64,000 nt of DNA, from assembly GCA_032622095.1 (NCBI GenBank), contig CP136062.1, positions 144,356,351 through 144,420,350 of the forward strand. The letters run 5' to 3'. How positions within the stretch are numbered: position 1 is the first letter of the stretch; each line of letters starts with the position of its first letter. This stretch comes from Siphonodentalium dalli (lineage: Eukaryota > Mollusca > Scaphopoda > Gadilida > Siphonodentaliidae). This document shows, one piece after another, positions 47,450 to 59,100 of this stretch. Both the position numbers and the translations under genes were made by a program. The notes beneath the pieces were generated by a model. It saw only the letters and a program-made list of their open reading frames with translations, ran no database searches and had not been told where the DNA came from.

Positions 47450-47451
47450 TA

Positions 47452-48445
47452 TACAGCTACAACATTGGAACAATAATTTCAAGTATTGTCTTTTTGACCA
47501 AGTCTCTAGGTTGACAGACGTTTGGTTGTATAACAAAATCATATAGTTAAGCCACGAAAAGTCATTCTACCCATTTCTCAGGCCTGCCCACATGGACCCA
47601 AAACCACATGAGTGCAACCTTGTTATTCATGTTCAATCTGTCAGGGAGTTTTAATCGGTACAAAATAATTTGGTATGTTTTTTATTCAAGTTTATAACAG
47701 ACCCGTTTCCTAGTTCAAATTTCCGATTCATTACTGTAATTGGTAACTACGTTCAAACATGCATTAAAAACCTGACAATCTGCAATCAGTCAGCGGTATT
47801 TAATAGAACGATTTCGGACGGAGTAAATGCAGTGAATTTATCAAAGAACTTATTACAGATATCTGCTTGGGAATTATTGACCACAGGCAACTGATATTAG
47901 ACCTGATGGGGAACGTGGATTACTTCGTTGGTGTGTGCCCAGAAATAACAAGAACATCACTAGGGCGTGGCCATAACACTGGTGAAAATTGGCGGGCGGA
48001 ACCCACATTCGAACTTAACCTGTATTTGGGCTAGTAAACTGACATTGCAAATTTCATTCCAAGCTTACTAAAGTCATCTGTTAAAAAAAAAAAAAATTTA
48101 AATAGCCTCATAAAAAAATAGAATACAAATCAATCAATTGCAGTTTGTCGCAGTGAGATTCAGTTTTATAAATATACAGGTTCCACCTACAGTAAGAAAC
48201 TATCTCTCGGATTGGTCAGAAAGACACGTAATAAATGTGAAGTTAACATAGCAAAACGGAAACATGACGGGAACAAAGACGACAGTGCTTACTGCCTCCC
48301 ACCAAACTACTTCATGATATCATTTATGCTGAATGTCATTATGGGGAGACCAGGATGAGTTTTGGCCATTTAATGCCAATCATTCTTCCAGAAAAAAAAG
48401 TCAAATGACTATGAATAACCAAGACTGTCGCAGAACAATACTCTA
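47452..48445. other. No gene recognised
   Basis: One fragment (47955-48070) resembles the 'GGCCATAAC...ACCCACATTCGAAC' dispersed repeat. Otherwise AT-rich sequence. 48640-48695 just downstream matches the centre of family-6 elements. Confidence 0.45.
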
Positions 48446-48519
48446 TTTTCCGACTAAATCCTGAAAAGTTACCCATAATTCTGCTGTGGTTAAGAAGTCG
48501 ATTAATTAGGGCACTACTG
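48446..48519. mobile_element. Mariner-like MITE, right half only
   Basis: Only the right arm remains (CGACTAAATCCTGAAAAGTT to GGGCACTACTG, then TA). Confidence 0.72.
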
Positions 48520-48792
48520 TATTTATGGCTTAGAGCTTTGCGAATCGGTTGAATAAAAACTGTCACACCAGGTTACTGTCAATCCACAACAATAAAATAT
48601 AATAAAAACTGACAAAATATATTTGTAACAATCTTGTATCTGATGACTGGAGCCATAAATTCATTTTCATTATAATTACCATGTTGTTTGCTTGCCTATT
48701 AATTTCTAAGAACTGCTATGGTAGAATATGGATGATATTACAAAATTGGATTTTCAAAAAGGGATTTACAGAAATATCACAGATATTAAGAC

Positions 48793-49047
48793 CAAGCCTT
48801 GAAATAGTGTGTCTGTCATTTGCAGAATGAGGTCCCCAGAGTACGAATTTAGTGATGCTACCCCCGCATAGCGGGCTAGCATCACCAAATTCACCCTCTG
48901 GGAACCTCATTCTACTGAGATGTAAGCAGAATGAGGTCCCCAGAGGGTGAATTTGGTGATGCTAGCCCGCTATGCGGGGTAGCATCACTAAATTCACCCT
49001 CTGGTGACCTCATTCTGCAAATGACAGACACACTATATCAAGGCTTG
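48793..49047. mobile_element. hAT-like palindromic MITE, 255-bp short form
   Basis: Tips CAAGCCTTGAAATAGTGTGT and CACACTATATCAAGGCTTG. Flanks ATTAAGAC and ATTATGAC (8 bp, one change). The middle segment of the longer copies is missing, so the two end hairpins are joined by only GAGATGTAAGCAG. Confidence 0.83.
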
Positions 49048-49252
49048 ATTATGACGACAATTAGGATTATTGAACACGGCAATTCATGAATCGGTGCGCA
49101 GTGAGATATTCAGTTTTCACATGATCCATCACTACCAGATTAAGCACAATGTATTTAATAATCTTCGATTCAATTGGCCAAGTGAGGATAGTTGACTGAG
49201 TCTTGATAAGTGATGGGTGTATGATACAACAAAACTGATTGACTGAGTGTCT

Positions 49253-49649
49253 TTAACCCTTTGAGTGCCAGGTCCGATTTTTTGTATCAACCCATATACC
49301 CTGTGCCAATGCATTCTCTTATATATGCGAGTCGACCATAGGTCGCCTCGCGTATATAAGAGAATGCATTGGCCTAACAATTTTTCATCATTTGTTATTA
49401 TTTTTTACAATTTTTTACAATTTTAATAATTGTTTCTTATATTCTTTAACAGGCTTATTTTGTAGGTTTAGGGCCAGGGAATCTTACGTTTTTCATGGGC
49501 ATCAAAATTATTACTATGAATACTTGGTGATAGTTTTGAGTTATAACATGCCCTATAGCATGCTTAAGCATACTCAAAAGAAATTCAACCAAAAAAAAAA
49601 AAAATCTAAGAAAAAAACTGAGATCAGCCCGTGGCACTCAAAGGGTTAA
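49253..49649. mobile_element. TTAA-flanked MITE, family 1, 389 bp
   Basis: TTAA at 49253-49256 and 49646-49649. CCCTTTGAGTGCCA tips, hairpin at 49306-49372, then TTTTTACAATTTT spacers. Compared with 36929-37170 it carries an extra ~150 bp (about 49470-49615), probably a further insertion. Confidence 0.83.
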
Positions 49650-50080
49650 ATGAAGTTTTTGGTATGAAACAAAGAAATTGATACAATATTCCTTGTGATG
49701 GTTAGGACATCAATGCTAGAGTATAATATGCACATAATTTGATTACATAGTACCGTAATTTGATGACATAGTCCCTTATATATGGTCGTAACTCATATCC
49801 ATGAGTTTTGCGAAAAGTCCATATTGACTCAATGGAAATTACATAGATGTCAACTGTGAGTTTCATAAAAATAAAAAAAGTTTGTTGCAATTTAAAAAGT
49901 TCTCATACCAACTAATTAAATTAGTGTCGCATAAAGGAAATATTGCAGGAAGGTCATGTTGTGTAGCATCTAATTGTGATTCTTCATTTGAGACAGTAGT
50001 GTCCAACATGATCAGAAATCAAGCGAATCATCCTGAAGGAAAACTGGTTTGCTCTCTTCTGTTGTCCTCAACGTTTCATC

Positions 50081-50156
50081 TCAACCACAGAACAGAGTAA
50101 CTATAAGCATTGATGATATCCCCAACAATATACAACTCATTTGCTTTAGAGATTCC
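50081..50156 (-). CDS. SLC39A13: ZIP13-like terminal exon 'e': last helix and stop
   Basis: The 76-bp exon begins after TTTTTTCAG with one base completing Arg. It encodes ESLKQMSCILLGISSMLIVT and LFCG and ends with TGA. Known ZIP13 proteins likewise end a few residues after a short last hydrophobic helix, so this is the true C-terminus. Sequence below 50081 would be 3' UTR; its end cannot be placed. Confidence 0.88.
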
Positions 50157-53100
50157 CTGAAAAAACAGAATATACAAGAGTATGAGGATTTTTTTTAGAA
50201 AAAAAAAAGTATGAAAAGAACAAAATTACAGGTAGTTGACATGAAACCCATATTTAACCCTTCCATGAATGGAGCTTCCTGAAATTTTGTGAAAACCCTG
50301 TGCCAATGCATTCTCTTATAGGGCGCCTCACATATATAAGATAATGAACTGGCCTAACAATATTTACCTTGACCTTGTAAGGCAGTGCATTATCTTACTA
50401 GTATATCTGTGAGGCTCCCTATGGGAGACTCTTAAATATAAGAGAATGCACTGGCCTAACAATATTTACCTTGACCTTGTAAGCCAGTGCATTCTCTTAC
50501 TAGTATATCTGTGAGGCTCCCTATGGGAGACTCACATATATAAGAGAATGCACTAGCACAGGATCTTAAATGTTGCACCAGCGCGGCTCCCGTTATGATA
50601 GGGTTAAATGGACATTGCTAATTTGAACCATCAAATTATGTTTACCTAATTTTGGAAGAGGAATAAAATTGGCCGATAAATACATGCAATATCGATCCGC
50701 AGACTCTGGAAAACAATTGCCAAACTTACAGTAATGCACTAACTAATCGACTCTTTAACCACAGCAGAATTATGGGTAACTTTTCAGGATTTAGTCGGAA
50801 ATATGGCTTGTTGCCATTCATCAGAAAGCTCTTCCAATGAATGGCAACAAGCCATATTTCCGAGTAAATCCTGAAAAGTTACCCATAATTCTGCTGTGGT
50901 TAAAGAGTCGATTATTTAGGGCATTACTTATAGCAGCAAGCCTGCAAGCAGTGTGTCTGTCATTTGCAGAATGAGGTCCCCAGAGGATGAATTTAGTGAT
51001 GGCCAAATTCGCCCTCTGGGGATCTCCTTAGGATCCATGGTCTCAAATTAACATTGTTTTTAGTTACTTTATCCCCTAATTTGCAGAAGATAAAATGCAT
51101 AATCGAGCTGATCCTGCCATATCAGAGGAGGTCTAAGCAGAATGAGGTTCCCAGAGGGTGAATTTGGTCATGCTAACCATTCACCATTCTGAGGACCACA
51201 TTCTGCAAATGACAGACACACTATTTGCAGACTTGTATAGCAGGATTCACCATGATATCTCGCCATGCTGTCTCAAGTCGTATAGTCTTAACTGGCAAAT
51301 TTAGAAGTTTTCAATGAAAACCTTCATATTAGGCTATTGTTAATAATTAAGATTATTTTTAGCATCAATAACCATTCTGATAAATAAATGCGAAATGCAA
51401 TGATAATGTATTATTAATTATTCTTGATAAGTTTCTGATGTTTCTTATATAGTACAATGTAATGATAATATAAAATAAATATTTATAACACCAATCTTGT
51501 ATACATTCATTTTATGTGAATGAAACAACTATCTAGTGCTATACTATCAGAATTTTCACAAGGGACACTCATTGGGACAATGGAATTGTGCCTCTTGCAA
51601 ATAATTAATCAAATTATTATTATTTTCAGCCAAAAAAAGAAATGTGAAGATTGATGCTAAATATAAAAATAACAAGAGGTGTGCACTCACGTGCTAGCAT
51701 ACCCCCACCGTGGCAATTCAACCCGCATTATCCGTACACCCAAAAAAAAAGATTTTTAACTTTAAAGAAAAATTTCGTTAGTTATAGGTATAATTATGTC
51801 TATTAGTAAAATTATATGGTGAATAAAACAAACTTTGACGATAGACTGAGATAGAACACCAGAAATGTTATAGTTTATTTTGACATGTCCGACCGGACTG
51901 TTTAGCAGGAACGGAATAAAGTTATTATGCCAAAAAGACCTCTCCAATGAAATATCACCCAGTTACCCCACCCGAGTAATGATCAAATTAATTATGTCCA
52001 ATGTAAACATAAAATCATAGTATCACACAGTTGTGTGTAAACCAATTAATTTACTGTATATAATCAATAAACAAATCCTAGTATGCAAAACTTGCCCATT
52101 TTGCGATTCTAAAGAAAAGGTTCGATATAAACGAATCCCGTCTAAGGTTTCGAACCGGACCGAATCACCTCGGCGGTTTCGAATCGAATCGAATCGAACC
52201 TCGAGCGGTTCGCAGGGGACTACCAAGGCCGTATATCAGAAAGCATGAGGCACTGGCTCAGTATGATGTGCTCATTGATTCATATGTGACTGAATAAATT
52301 GTCATTTCTTTTCAAAAGAAATGGCACATTGAGATGACCTCCAACTAAGATCAAGTTTGAAAATCAGTGCCTATTTTCACCCATACTAGGAGGAGATGTA
52401 ACATATTTAGCTGAGAATGAACAAAATGACTTTGATTGATCGCAAATATAAATAAAAGGTCGCAGACCACATGTCCCCCGACTGGAGTGGTAAACTTCAT
52501 GATTGGATTTGTTAGAAGGATACTATTTGCAACAATGTTATACAATATATAGATGTTGCAAACCACCGCAAAATTTCTTGGACAAAACAACCCGATGAAC
52601 AAACGCATGCAAACGCGAAAAAAATGATATTTTTGTATTAGATATATAGATGTTGCAAATCACCAACATGTTAGGAACAATATCCCAGAGTTTCAAATCT
52701 CTACATTTAAAACTGTAGGAGGAGTTGATTACACCATGAAGGTACCCAATCTCATCCAAAAGGCAAAAATGTTCCAAATTTTCTAAGTCGAAAACCCCCC
52801 AAAAATATGAAAAATATAATATTTTTTATTAGCTATATAGATGTTGCAAATCACCAACATGTTAGGAACAATATCCCAGAGTTTCAAATCTCTACATTTA
52901 AAACTGTAGGAGGAGTTGATTACACCATGAAGGTACCCAATCTCATCCAAAAGGCAAAAATGTTCCAAATTTTCTAAGTCGAAAACCCCCCCAAAAATAT
53001 GGAAAAAATGATATTTTTGATTAGCTATATAGATGTTGCAAATCACCAACATGTTAGGAACAATATCCCAGAGTTTCAAATCTCTACATTTAAAACTGTA

Positions 53101-56100
53101 GGAGGAGTTGATTACACCATGAAGGTACCCAATCTCATCCAAAAGGCAAAAATGTTCCAAATTTTCTAAGTCGAAAACCCCCCCAAAAATATGGAAAAAA
53201 TGATATTTTTGATTAGCTATATAGATGTTGCAAATCACCAACATGTTAGGAACAATATCCCAGAGTTTCAAATCTCTACATTTAAAACTGTAGTAGGAGT
53301 TGATTACACCATGAAGGTACCCAATCTCATCCAAAAGGCAAAAATGTTTCAAATTTTCTAAGTCGAAAACCCCCCCAAAAATATGGAAAAAATTATATTT
53401 TTGATTAGCTATATAGATGTTGCAAATCACCAACATGTTAGTAACAATATCCCAGAGTTTCAAATCTCTACGTTTAAAACTGTAGGAGGAGTTGATTACA
53501 CCATGAAGGTACCCAATCTCGGACGCACGGACGCACGGACGCACGGACGCACGGACGCACGGACGCACGGACGCACGGACGGACGAGGGTCATTTCTATA
53601 GTCCTCCGACGGAAACGTCGGGGGACAAATAATTTTTAAATCAATTTTACTGCACTAGTGTTAAGGCAAGAAATGATGAGGACTTCAATGAGTGATATGA
53701 TTTATAATAGAGTTATCTTTCCTACACACAAACTCTGAGGTTTCAAATGAACTGTAGGATTATCTCTCTTCATTTGACTATTAGTTGGATCAAGATGAAT
53801 TTATCATCCATACAAATATATGGTTTTATACATGACCATACCTGTACCTGGTATTACTAGTAACATTGGACAGCAATCAACCAACAAAATCAACCTACAC
53901 ATTGATAGTGAACTAATAGAGTTTGATAAGGGAGCATATAACAGGTCTGGCACAAGTTCAACAGTTATTGCTATTATTTAACTATTGTAGTAACTAATAT
54001 AGTTAACCCTTTCATGATGGGAGCTGCACTGGTGCAGCATTAAAGATCCTGTGCTAGTGCGTTCTCTTATATATGCAAGTCTCCCATAGGAAGCCTCGCA
54101 TATATAAGAGAATGCATTCGCTTACAAGGTCAAGGTAAATGTTGTTAGGCCAATGCATTCTCTTATATATGCACAGCTCCCTATGGGAGGCTTTCATATA
54201 TAAGAGAATGCACTGGCTTACAAGGTCAATCTAAATATCGTTTGGCCGATGTATTCTCTTTTATATGTGAGGCTCCCTAATGGAGACTCACATATATAAG
54301 AGAATGCATTGGCACAGGGTTTTCACAAATTGTCAGGAAGCTCCAGTCATGGAAGGGTTAAATTTTACAGTTCCAAATCCAGAGTTTTTTATGCGTTCAG
54401 GAAACTATGGGAGTAGCCAGTTGTACAGCCACATTGTACTGTTAAAATTGTGCAGCAAATGAACAGCTGCAGATGAAATTCATTCCGCAACATTTTGCAC
54501 CAGCATGTTTTATTTAACAATGACAGAAGTATGACTTTGTAAATGATGTTGACAGGAAGACATGGACGCTCATTAATGACCATATTGGGGATGTGCCACA
54601 CCTGTATAATGAATATATTTAACCCTGCCATGACTGGAGATTCCTGAAATTTTGTGAAAACCCTGTGCCAATGCATTCTCTCATATATGCTAATGCATTC
54701 TCTCACAGTGAGCCTCGCATAAGAGAATACATTGGCCTAACAATATTTACCATGATCTTGTAAGCCAGTGCATTCTCTTATAAATGCGAGGCTCCCTATG
54801 AGAGACTTGCATATATATATATATAAGAGAATGCACTGGCGCAGGATCTTTAATGCTGAACCAGCGCTGCTCCCATTATGAATATATTTGATATCTTACC
54901 GAGCATTGTTTTCCTCTATAATATCAGGGACGACAGTGACTAAGGCAATGTAAATGAATCCACCAGATGTAAATGGAAGAATGAACGATGTGGAAGCTCC
55001 TGTAAAGAAAACAATCTATCAGATAATACAGTAATGCCCAAAATAATCGACTCAGAGCTTTCCGATAAATGGCAACAAGCCATATTTCCAACTAAATCCT
55101 GAAAAGTTACCCATAATTCTGCTGTGGTTAACCCTTTACCCAACAAACCGGCCAAATAAAGCTTCAACAGCCTAAAATATCTTGGGTCTGTCTCAATAAA
55201 ACCATACAAATGTGGATATCATTGGAACCGGCTCCTTGACCACATTGTGATAGTTACAATTATACCCTGTGCCAATGCATTCTCTTATATATGCGAGTCG
55301 ACCATAGGTCGCCTCGCATATATAAGAGAATGTATTGGCCTAAAACACTTTTTACCATTTTTTTTAATAATTTTTAATGTGTTAAGCCAATGCATTCTCT
55401 TATATATGCGAGGCGACCTATGGTCGACTCGCATATATAAGAGAATGCATTGGCACAGGGCCGTTCTGTTGGGTAAAGGGTTAAGGAGTCGATTATTTAG
55501 GGCATTATAATTTTCTGAATGGTGTCAGTCACCAATGTGATTCAGGTCTGAGAATAAGTTGCCTGTAATTTGCAGAATGAGGTCCCCAGAGGGTGAATTT
55601 AGTGAAGCTATCCGCATAGCAGGCTAGCATCACTAAATTCACCTTCTGGGGACCTCCTTCAGCTCAGGCCTCATCTTCTCTGGAAAGTTTCTTTATTATC
55701 AAATTTCTATAGAAACTTTTTCACATAGATTATATTTCTTTTTTAGTTTAGTTTCTCTATATCCTCAAATTGGCAGACGACACATTGCATAATCGAGGTT
55801 CCCAATGGGTGTACATCACAATATTCACCATTTGGGAACTTCAATCTGAGTCTATGTCTCCCATAGCAGATGAGGCTATGCAGAATGAGGTCCCAGAGGG
55901 TGAATCTGGTGATGCTAGCCGGCTAAGTGGGATAACGTCACTAAATTCACCCTCTGGGGACCTCATTCTGCAAATGACAGACACACTAAACTCAGGCATG
56001 ATGTGATTGTGATGGTCAGTTTGAAATTGAGTCGGACAAAAAAGTGAAAAATTCTTAGAATCGACAAAATTAATGAACAATATCTTTTTTTGAATAATAT

Positions 56101-59100
56101 ATTACTTTTTATGTATTATTTCATGTTTACTGTGTACCTGCCTCTATTAACATTGTTAAAGAATAAAGACTAAAATATGGACCATAGTCTTCATCATGAT
56201 GTGTAGCTATTCTGACATTAGAACTAATACAAAATTTGGAATGTATATTCTGCAAATAAGAGGAGTTGCCAGGAAGATCTCTTGATGTAGCACACAATAA
56301 TTATCGCTATTATTTGGCGTCGCTAAGAAGAAGTATTTTGTGATCACTGATACTTACGAAGATAAATGATAACGTACATGAACCATAAAACTGATACCAT
56401 ACAAGTCTCGATATAGTGTGTCTGACAATTGAAGAATGAGGTCCCCAGAGGGTGATTTTAGTAATGCTACCCCGCAGTGGACTAGCATCACCAAATTCAC
56501 CCTCTGTGAACCTCATTCTGCTTATAACTCATCTTCTGGGAAGTATCTATAGTCTCAAATTAACATTGTTTTTAGTTACTTATTCTTTTCTGTTCAGTTT
56601 CTATATCCCGTAATTTGCAGAAGATTTATAATCGCGGTGACTGATGGGTGAACATCACCAACTTCAACTGGGGAAATTCAGTCTTATCCCAGGTCTTAAA
56701 TAGCAGTCCAGGCCTAAGCAGAATGAGGTAGCCAGAGGGTGAAGTAGGTGATGCTAGCCCACTGTGTGGGATAGCATCACTAAATTCACCCTCTGGGAAC
56801 CTCAATCTGTAAATGTCAGACACACTATATCCAGGCTTGTTACTATACACAACACAAAATGTTCCTTTTGTTAGAATTTCTGTTCCTGGTTATACTTGCA
56901 ACCAGTCATGTTTTTCTGCATTGGGAAAACCCCAGCTTTCAAATGTCAAATTCGTTCTGATGTTTTCGTTCTTCCATTAAAATGATGGAACTGCAATATA
57001 TCATATGACATTGAACTTGTTTAATTGCAAGAACATAATACTTCGTCACTCCTTCGTATTACAAGCTAAATGTACTTACTAACTAAGAAAAGAGGAAAAT
57101 ACACTTCAGTCAAACTGTCATACACAAACTTAAGTCGGTCAATTCATGTTTTGGTTTGGACAATGAGCGTGACTCATTTCACTTACAATCAGGCTTGATT
57201 AGCCAACCCTAATAAGTTTTTGGTTATCAAAAAAAAAATTAAAAAAATCATTCTTAGTAAATAGATGTGCCATTATTGTGCTTATTGGTGCAAACTAATT
57301 ATTTTCTGGTATAGAAAACATACCAGTTCACAAATTACGTAAACATTTTCAATATTGTTGTAACTTACCGGCTGATTGGGCCGACTCAGCAGTGAGGGCT
57401 GTTAAAGCTCCGATGATGCCGCCTGAGGCTGTGAATATCTGTGAGAGAGAGTAGGGTTAATATAAGAAATGTTTACATAGCCTGTGTTATTACTCTACAA
57501 TAAATCTTGTTCATTGGTTGGTTGAATCCAATTGGGCCATCCATGTTATACCAAAATATAAAAAACAACTTTACTTATTGTTGATCTATATGGTGTTGGT
57601 AGCATAATTTGGCATTATTATTAAACGTGCAAAAATAGACTACCCTGCTGGACAAAACAAGTGTTCACTTAACCGCGGTGCAGTTAGTGTTGCCACCGCG
57701 GCCGAAATGTAACTACACCGCGGCTCCACTGGCTAACTACAGTTGGGCCGCTGTGTACTTGCCGTTAGGCCATGGTGTAGTTGCCGCGGTGTACGTTCAT
57801 TAAACTGAAAAAAGATAATACAAACCAGAAATCTAACCACGGTGTACATGCTGTTTGGCCACGGTGTAGTTGCCGTTCGGTCGTGGTGTACTTGTCGTTC
57901 GGCCGCAGTGACTGGCGTTCAGGCACAGTGTACTTGTCGTTAGGCCACAGTGCTCAACTGAAGTTACAAACTCTGACACCGCGGCCGAACGGTAAATACA
58001 CTGCAGTGCCAATGGACACTGACTGATAATTCAGTGGTAGATTACTGGGCTAACTTTACTGTGCTGGTGGTATAATCTCCATACTGTAGACAGGTTTCAG
58101 ATAAAAATTAATTGAATAATTTAAGCTGATTTTGTGTAAATAAATAAGGAACAACTAGATATAAATATGAGAAATGAATGTAGTTTCGATATATTTTATT
58201 GAGAGATAATGCAATGCGGTTCACAATATGCCCAACAGCAAATTATTACTCAATAAAACACACCCAAACTACATTCATTTCTTTAATGAATGGCGGTTTA
58301 TTAAGTTTGTTAAATTTGTATTGCAGTTAAAACCCATGACCACGTTTCATCCACTGTTTATTATTTATATGTAGTTACTTTAATTATCAATGCAGATTTT
58401 TATATCATTCCCAAATAGCCATTATTTATTCAACTTCAACAGAAACCGTGGAGTTGATCTATCATCCATTCATCGACTCGAAAAACAAATCAGACACTGC
58501 CAAAACCAATCGTGAAGACTATAAATCATGCAGTCTATGGGTCGTTCATGTTTGACATCCCGGGTATTTCTGCAGTAATGTGTTATTAAGTGAGTGTAAA
58601 CATAGTACAATCATTGCATCTCAGAAAATGAATATATGAGAGAGATTGAAACTTAATTTGATACTGACGCCAATAAATAAATAAGACAGCAATTCCATGT
58701 TGGAAATTTTCTTCAAAATTATTAACAGTGTCAACACTATTTTGCACCTGAGAGTACACAATATATTCACCTGTGCTTTGGCAGCTTTCCACCGGTCAAA
58801 ACCAGATCTCAAAAGAATGGCGAAGTCACCAACTTCATGAGGGATTTCATGGACTAGGATTGCAATAAGGGTGATAACTCCAACCTGTAAAAATAGATAT
58901 CCACAGTTATTATACATGTATGCTCAACAATAAAGTATCGAAAAAATAGCAGTTGAATAATTTGTTATACCGCCTGCAGGGTTATATAAATTTTCACTTT
59001 CACACTATCTTGCACGAGCGACCAATTCACTTACTTACAAGAAAGTATCTAGTATATAATGATTATAAATTCTGCATAAAATCAAGGAGAGATCAGCGAA

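Larger units (their letters stand above)
52472..53627. mobile_element. Pearl-like non-autonomous element with 192-bp tandem core
   Basis: Bounded by the inverted 11-mers TGTCCCCCGAC (52472-52482) and GTCGGGGGACA (53617-53627). The core has five units of 191-192 bp (TGTTGC marker at 52651, 52842, 53034, 53226, 53418) plus a partial one at 52547, followed by (ACGGACGC)n at 53521-53584. Tandem core plus ACGG-type microsatellite is the layout known for 'pearl'/Helitron-associated elements of bivalves. Because 192 is a multiple of 3, one minus-strand frame stays open for 261 codons through the array (repeat of EIGYLHGVINSSYSFKCRDL...). It starts inside the microsatellite, has no known domain and is not called as a gene. 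Confidence 0.75.

Noticed and set aside
49600-50080. Polyadenylation signal of the zinc-transporter gene
   Set aside because: No clear AATAAA on the minus strand at a sensible distance below the stop at 50081. The A-rich stretches there belong to a TTAA-type element or are low complexity.
52783-53568. 261-codon minus-strand frame as a protein-coding gene
   Set aside because: It runs through five copies of a 192-bp tandem repeat and begins inside an ACGGACGC microsatellite. No start context, splice sites or known domain.
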